This document shows positions 60,297-64,000 of a stretch of DNA of 64,000 nucleotides, piece after piece. The stretch is taken from assembly GCA_023375785.1 (NCBI GenBank), contig SZWC01000099.1, positions 320,503-384,502 on the forward strand, in the 5' to 3' direction. Positions within the stretch are counted from its first letter, which is position 1. Each line of letters starts with the position of its first letter. This DNA comes from Penium margaritaceum (taxonomy: Eukaryota > Streptophyta > Zygnematophyceae > Desmidiales > Peniaceae). The position numbers and the translations under genes are program-made. The notes beneath the pieces are model-generated. The model worked only from the letters and a program-made list of their open reading frames with translations. It did not search any database and was not told the DNA's origin.

Positions 60297-60958
60297 CTAT
60301 GATGTGTCAATGCGCCGGATAGCAACGGTCTAGAAAACAGGTCCCGACATGGGAGGCCGCCAACCGCTCTTGGTATTGCAACCAAGATAACATATCACCC
60401 TCAAACGAGGGATCCACACTTTAGGTTCGTTTGGTTTGCAACCTCACGAAGTCCGCATGTTGGTCTTTAGTGTCTACCTTTGGTTGGACACTCTGCGAGG
60501 AGTCTCAAAAGCCAGAACTGTAAATGGATGCATGCAAGGTACAGACTTTTATACTTGCAGAGCTTTGCTAAGGCTTCTGCTTGTAGTGGCTCCACTGGAG
60601 CCAACCTCAACCTACAATCCTACTTGGCGCGTCGTTAGACCTCCATGTGTCATCCTCAATCCAGGCTTTTGGTAAGCTTCATAGAACCTTCCTGTCCCAG
60701 TTTTGGCCACAAAGACAATTGTGGCCGTCGCGGGGATTGAACCCGCGATCTCTTGTTTGAGACTCCGATGCCTATTCAACCATGCCAAATATGTATGGTT
60801 CCTATGATGAGCCACAGGGGACATACCCATTATGGGTAGTGCATTCCTGGCCCATCTCAGAACAGACCAAGGGGACGTACTCCACAGAGCAGTGCATGCC
60901 TTGTCTATATGTGTAGCTAGCCAGCTAGGCAGTGGACAAGGTGCATACTATTTCAACA
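60297..60958 (-). repeat. Probable LTR and flank of the copia fragment; left limit unclear
   Basis: The right edge (TTTCAACA at 60,958) and the adjoining AATCTCTCCCTTGCACC are identical in form to the LTR end and polypurine tract of the 40.4-kb copia element, so this is the 3' LTR side of a related - strand element. The remainder does not align obviously to the 654-bp LTR apart from short pieces such as CAAGGGG. It contains the tRNA-like sequence and the hairpin GGCCAC-(10 nt)-GTGGCC at 60,705-60,726. Confidence 0.5.
60722..60794 (-). tRNA. tRNA-like sequence (pseudo-tRNA or SINE head)
   Basis: On the - strand, a good RNA polymerase III A-box-like stretch TGGCATGGTTGAATAGGC (60,770-60,787) is followed 44 nt after its start by a B box GGTTCAATCCC. 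That box sits in a perfect T-arm (GCGGG, loop TTCAATC, CCCGC; 60,730-60,746). The box spacing is that of a tRNA. The 5' acceptor strand does not pair with the expected 3' strand GACGGCC and the D-arm is poor, so it is not a functional tRNA as written. It is either a decayed tRNA gene or the head of a tRNA-derived SINE; the anticodon is not assigned. Confidence 0.45.
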
Positions 60959-61717
60959 AATCTCTCCCTTGCACCTCTTTCCATCTGGCGCTTACTAGGC
61001 TCCATCATTGCCTTGGGGCTCACCCTTCCTCTTTCGCACTCCTCATGCTGAATCCACAAATGCCTGCATAGTGCAAGTGGCTCTCTAACGGCTTGGTCAT
61101 GCAGTCAGCAAGCGTGCTCTTTGTTCCATAGTAATGCAAGTCCACCACGTTCGTCATGACCAGGTCACGTGAGTAGTGGTAACGTATGTCAATGTGCTTC
61201 GTTCGTCGGGAGATGATCTCGTCTTCAGCCATTGAGATGGCACTCATGTTGTCCATCTGTACGACCGTGGCATCCTACAGTGGTACTGTCAATACGCCAA
61301 GGAGGCTGCGCAACCACTGAGTCTCTTTGCACAACTCAGACAGAGCAACATACTCTGCCTCAGCCGTGGACACAGAAACACAATCCTGCTTCCAGCTGGC
61401 CCATGAGATGGCAGCGCCATTCAAGATGCACACGTATCCAGAGGTGGATTTCCTGTCATCGAGGTTTCCTCCCCAATCAGCATCGGTGTAGCACTTCAGG
61501 CGAAGGGGTTCCGTTTCTTCTTGGCCTCCAATGATGAGGCCCATGTGACGTGTCTTCTGCAGGTAGCGCAATATGCGCTTGACTGCCTGCCAATGTTGTG
61601 GCCCATGGTTGGCCACAAATCTGCTCATTTGTCCCACAGCATAGCAGATGTCGGGACGAGTCCCTACCATGGCGTACATGATGCTACCCACGGCAGAGTG
61701 GTAGGGGGTGTCTTGCA
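60959..61717 (-). mobile_element. Ty1/copia fragment: RNase H end of pol
   Basis: A - strand coding remnant with SAVGSIMYAMVGTRPDICY, FVANHGPQHWQAVKRILRYL, KCYTDADWGGNLDD, STSGYVC, VSTAEAEYVALSEL, then DNMSAISMAED and TKHIDIRYHYSRDLV near its C-terminus. These are the copia RNase H landmarks. The text is clearly related to the RNase H of the 40.4-kb element but substituted throughout, so it is a different subfamily or an older copy. Integrase and most of RT are absent; the fragment is cut at about 61,717 by the second integrase element. It is a fossil with few breaks in the part kept. Confidence 0.9.
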
Positions 61718-62854
61718 TCTGGCAAACCACGCACATCCTGCTCCGCGCCACAACCAAGGAGCAGTAGAAAGCGGAGGCGGACAAGGTGTACAAGACTCTG
61801 GGGGCTCAGATGGGGGTGGAGTATGACAGGCGGAAGAAGGATGACCTCGCCGTCACCTGTGAACAGTACGCGTGGGAAGGCGACCGCCTGTGGCGGACCA
61901 CACCGCAGATCTTGTGGGTACCCCCGTCCACCATGCAGAGGGCGGTGATCGAGGCATACCATAACCACCAACACTCCGGCGTGCAGGCACTCAAGGAGCG
62001 CCTCACCCCTATCCTGCACGTGCCGAACCTGCTGGCGATCTAAAAGAAGTGGTGCAACACTGCGCACCATGTGAGTGACGCCGCAAAATCACGCCGCTGA
62101 ACATGCCGCTCTTCCTGTCCTCTCCCATTGGCGAGTCCTTGAACCGCATTATCATCGACTTTAACGGACCCCGTCCTCGCAACGCCCAAGGAGAGCGGTA
62201 TTGGATTGCAGCAGTGGACCACTTCACCAAATACACGTGGGTCATGGCTGTCCCCGATAAGTCCTCTGAGCGAGCGGCGCGCTTCATCCGGGAGGAAATA
62301 TTCTACCGCTTCGGAGGGTGTCGCGTGGTGCACAGCGACAACGGCATCGAGTTCGCAGGAGCATTCTGCGAGGAGCTCGCAAAGTGGGCGGTGCAGCACG
62401 TGCATTCTGGGCGGTACTGGCCTCAATCCCAGGGCCAAGTCGAACGGCTGCATGAGATTCTGGAGCAGGCGGTGGCCACCGCGGAGGTCAGAGATTGGGG
62501 GGAGACTAGGCGTGTGAAGAACCAAAAGCCCGAGTGGACTGAGCTGCCGTCGGTGTTGATTGCTTACACACGTCCACAGAACAAGAGTTCCGCAGAGAGG
62601 AGCCGGACGCCACAAGGTGGTGGACTCTCGGGTGGGAAGAAGTGGACCACGGAGCGGCACACATCGGTGAGGTTACCGTGGAGAAGTCCAGACCTGTGGT
62701 CCGTGGAGTTGTTCACAGTCTGAAAATGGCGCGGAAGCGTCGCGGCCTATCTGAACTGCATAGTAGTAGTGGTGGAAGTGCCTGACCCGTGGAATAGCGC
62801 GGAGAACAGACATCCGCAGAGAAAATCAAGGACGCGGCACAATTGGGGGCATCG
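61718..62854 (+). mobile_element. Integrase-bearing element, copy 2 (fragment)
   Basis: A + strand second copy of the integrase region of 24.4-29.2 kb: KTLGAQMGVEYDRRKKDDLA, then RTTPQILWVP, a His-rich AYHNHQHSGV, a core with RIIIDFNGPRPR (first Asp near 62,158), VHSDNGIEF (second Asp near 62,338) and QGQVERLHEIL (Glu near 62,445), with 34 residues between the last two. The region upstream of the integrase and the Cys-rich tail of copy 1 are not present here. After the core the sequence diverges from copy 1. It is broken and bounded by copia sequence on the left and satellite on the right, and is a fossil. Confidence 0.82.
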
Positions 62855-64000
62855 ATGTGCCACTTACCATGATCACAAAGTTTACAAAGAGACTTTAACT
62901 TCTACGGATCGTAACACGAGTCAGCCACAGTCAGAGTACCCAATCACAGTGCACATCTAATATGCATGACCTTGCAGGTATAAGCAGGGTAAAAAACCGG
63001 TGTCTTGGCACGGCTATTGTGCGCAATGCCTTGACAATGTTGGCATGTGCCACTGACCATGACCACAAAGTTTACCAAGTGACTTTAACTTCTACGAATC
63101 GTAACACGAGTCAACCACAGTCAGAGTGCCCACTCACAAGACAGATGTACTAGGCATGACCTTGAAGGTATATATAAGGTAAAAACCCGTGGCTTGGTAT
63201 GGCTATTGTGCGCAATGCCTTGACAAAGTTGGCATGTGCCACTGAACATGACCACAAAGTTTACCAAGAACCTTAAACGGCTTTGAATTATAACACAAGT
63301 CAGCCACGGTCAGAGTGTCCAATCACAGTGCAGATGTACTGGGCATGACCTTACAGGTATAAATAAGGTAGAACTCTGGTGGCTTGGTGTGGCTATTGTG
63401 TGCAATGCCTTGACAAAGTTGGCATGTGCCACTGACCATGACCTCAAATATATCCAATTGACTTTTACTTCTATTGATCATAACATGAGTCAGCCACGGT
63501 CATAGTGTCCAATCACAGTGCAGATGTACTAGGCATGATCTTGCAAATGCAAACAAGGTAGAATACTGGTGGCTCGGTGTGGTTATTGTGCACAATGCCT
63601 TGTCAAAGTTGGCATGTGCCACTAACCACGACCACAAAGTTTACCAAGTGACTTTAACTTCTACGAATTATAACATGAGTCAGCCAAAGTCAGATAGCCC
63701 AATCACAGTCCACATGTACTAGGCATGACCTTGCAGGTATAAACAAGGTAAACAACCGGTGGCTTGGCATGGCTATTGTGCGCAATGCCTTGACAAAGTT
63801 GGCATGTGCCACTGACCATGGCCACAAAGTTTACAAAGTACCTTAAACGGCTATGAATCATAACATGAGTCAGCCACGATCAGAGTGTCCAATCACAGTG
63901 CAGATGTACTAGGCATGACCTTGCAGGTATAAACAAGGTAAACAACCGGTGGCTTGGCATGGCTATTGTGCGCAATGCCTTGACAAAGTTGGCATGTGCC
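62855..64000 (+). repeat. 190-bp satellite, array block 6 (runs off the window)
   Basis: About six direct monomers, entering inside the conserved core (ATGTGCCACTTACCATG) and continuing to the window's end. The last two monomers share the private run GGCATGACCTTGCAGGTATA with AACAAGGTAAACAACCGG. Confidence 0.95.

Noticed and set aside
1-64000. Dozens of 60-121-codon reading frames in the satellite, with recurrent peptides such as VAHANFVKALRTIATPSHQY or MIITRVSHGQSVQSQCRCT
   Set aside because: They are translations of the same 190-bp monomer on either strand. The monomer is not a multiple of three, so each frame shifts and ends within one or two monomers. No domain or start context is shared beyond the repeat itself.

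Overview
This window is repeat-dominated nuclear DNA of a eukaryote. About 39 kb is a 190-bp tandem satellite and nearly all the rest is transposable elements inserted into it. I find no host protein-coding gene, rRNA or intact tRNA. The Ty1/copia elements use initiator tRNA-Met as primer, which together with a ~190-bp satellite organised into higher-order units suggests a green-lineage genome (charophyte alga or land plant; Chara-like is a guess from the overall look, not a demonstrated assignment). The setting looks centromeric or pericentromeric, but nothing here proves centromere function.

Layout. 1-16,687: satellite, with an internal block (about 11,913-15,970) in inverted orientation. 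16,688-20,005: a non-autonomous LTR element with a copia-type primer site and a 5-bp target duplication. 20,006-23,003: satellite with an assembly gap. 23,004-29,194: a composite insertion, made of the 3' end of a copia element (RT/RNase H plus LTR, + strand) abutting an integrase-bearing element on the - strand. 29,195-40,378: satellite, ending in four copies of a 950-bp five-monomer unit. 40,379-46,316: a full-length Ty1/copia element on the - strand with 654-bp LTRs and a CCTTA target duplication. 46,317-53,553: satellite with ~1.9-kb and ~1.07-kb higher-order units. 53,554-55,966: non-satellite DNA holding three tandem foldback (long hairpin) units. 55,967-57,685: satellite. 57,686-58,892: an LTR-like insertion. 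58,893-60,057: scrambled satellite with small inversions. 60,058-62,854: second composite, with a reversed LTR related to the 16.7-kb element, a tRNA-like sequence, a copia 3' fragment (- strand) and a second copy of the integrase-bearing element (+ strand). 62,855-64,000: satellite.

How the parts relate. The satellite evolves by local duplication of monomer groups and inversion, and acts as a landing pad for LTR elements, each entering at a different monomer phase. LTR divergence dates the 40.4-kb copia element as young (about 2.6% between LTRs by hand alignment) and the 16.7-kb element as older (about 9% in the shared part). All virus-like elements are treated here as fossils.

Most notable: (1) two copia-type families whose primer sites match opposite parts of the same initiator tRNA-Met, the 3' end in one and the anticodon arm in the other; (2) a run of eight short hairpins in the LTR at 24.1-24.4 kb; (3) two copies of an integrase-bearing element with no recognisable reverse transcriptase in the window, one followed by three tandem Cys-rich zinc-binding modules; (4) the tandem foldback cluster at 53.9-55.2 kb; (5) N gaps flanked by direct duplicates, which are likely assembly artefacts.
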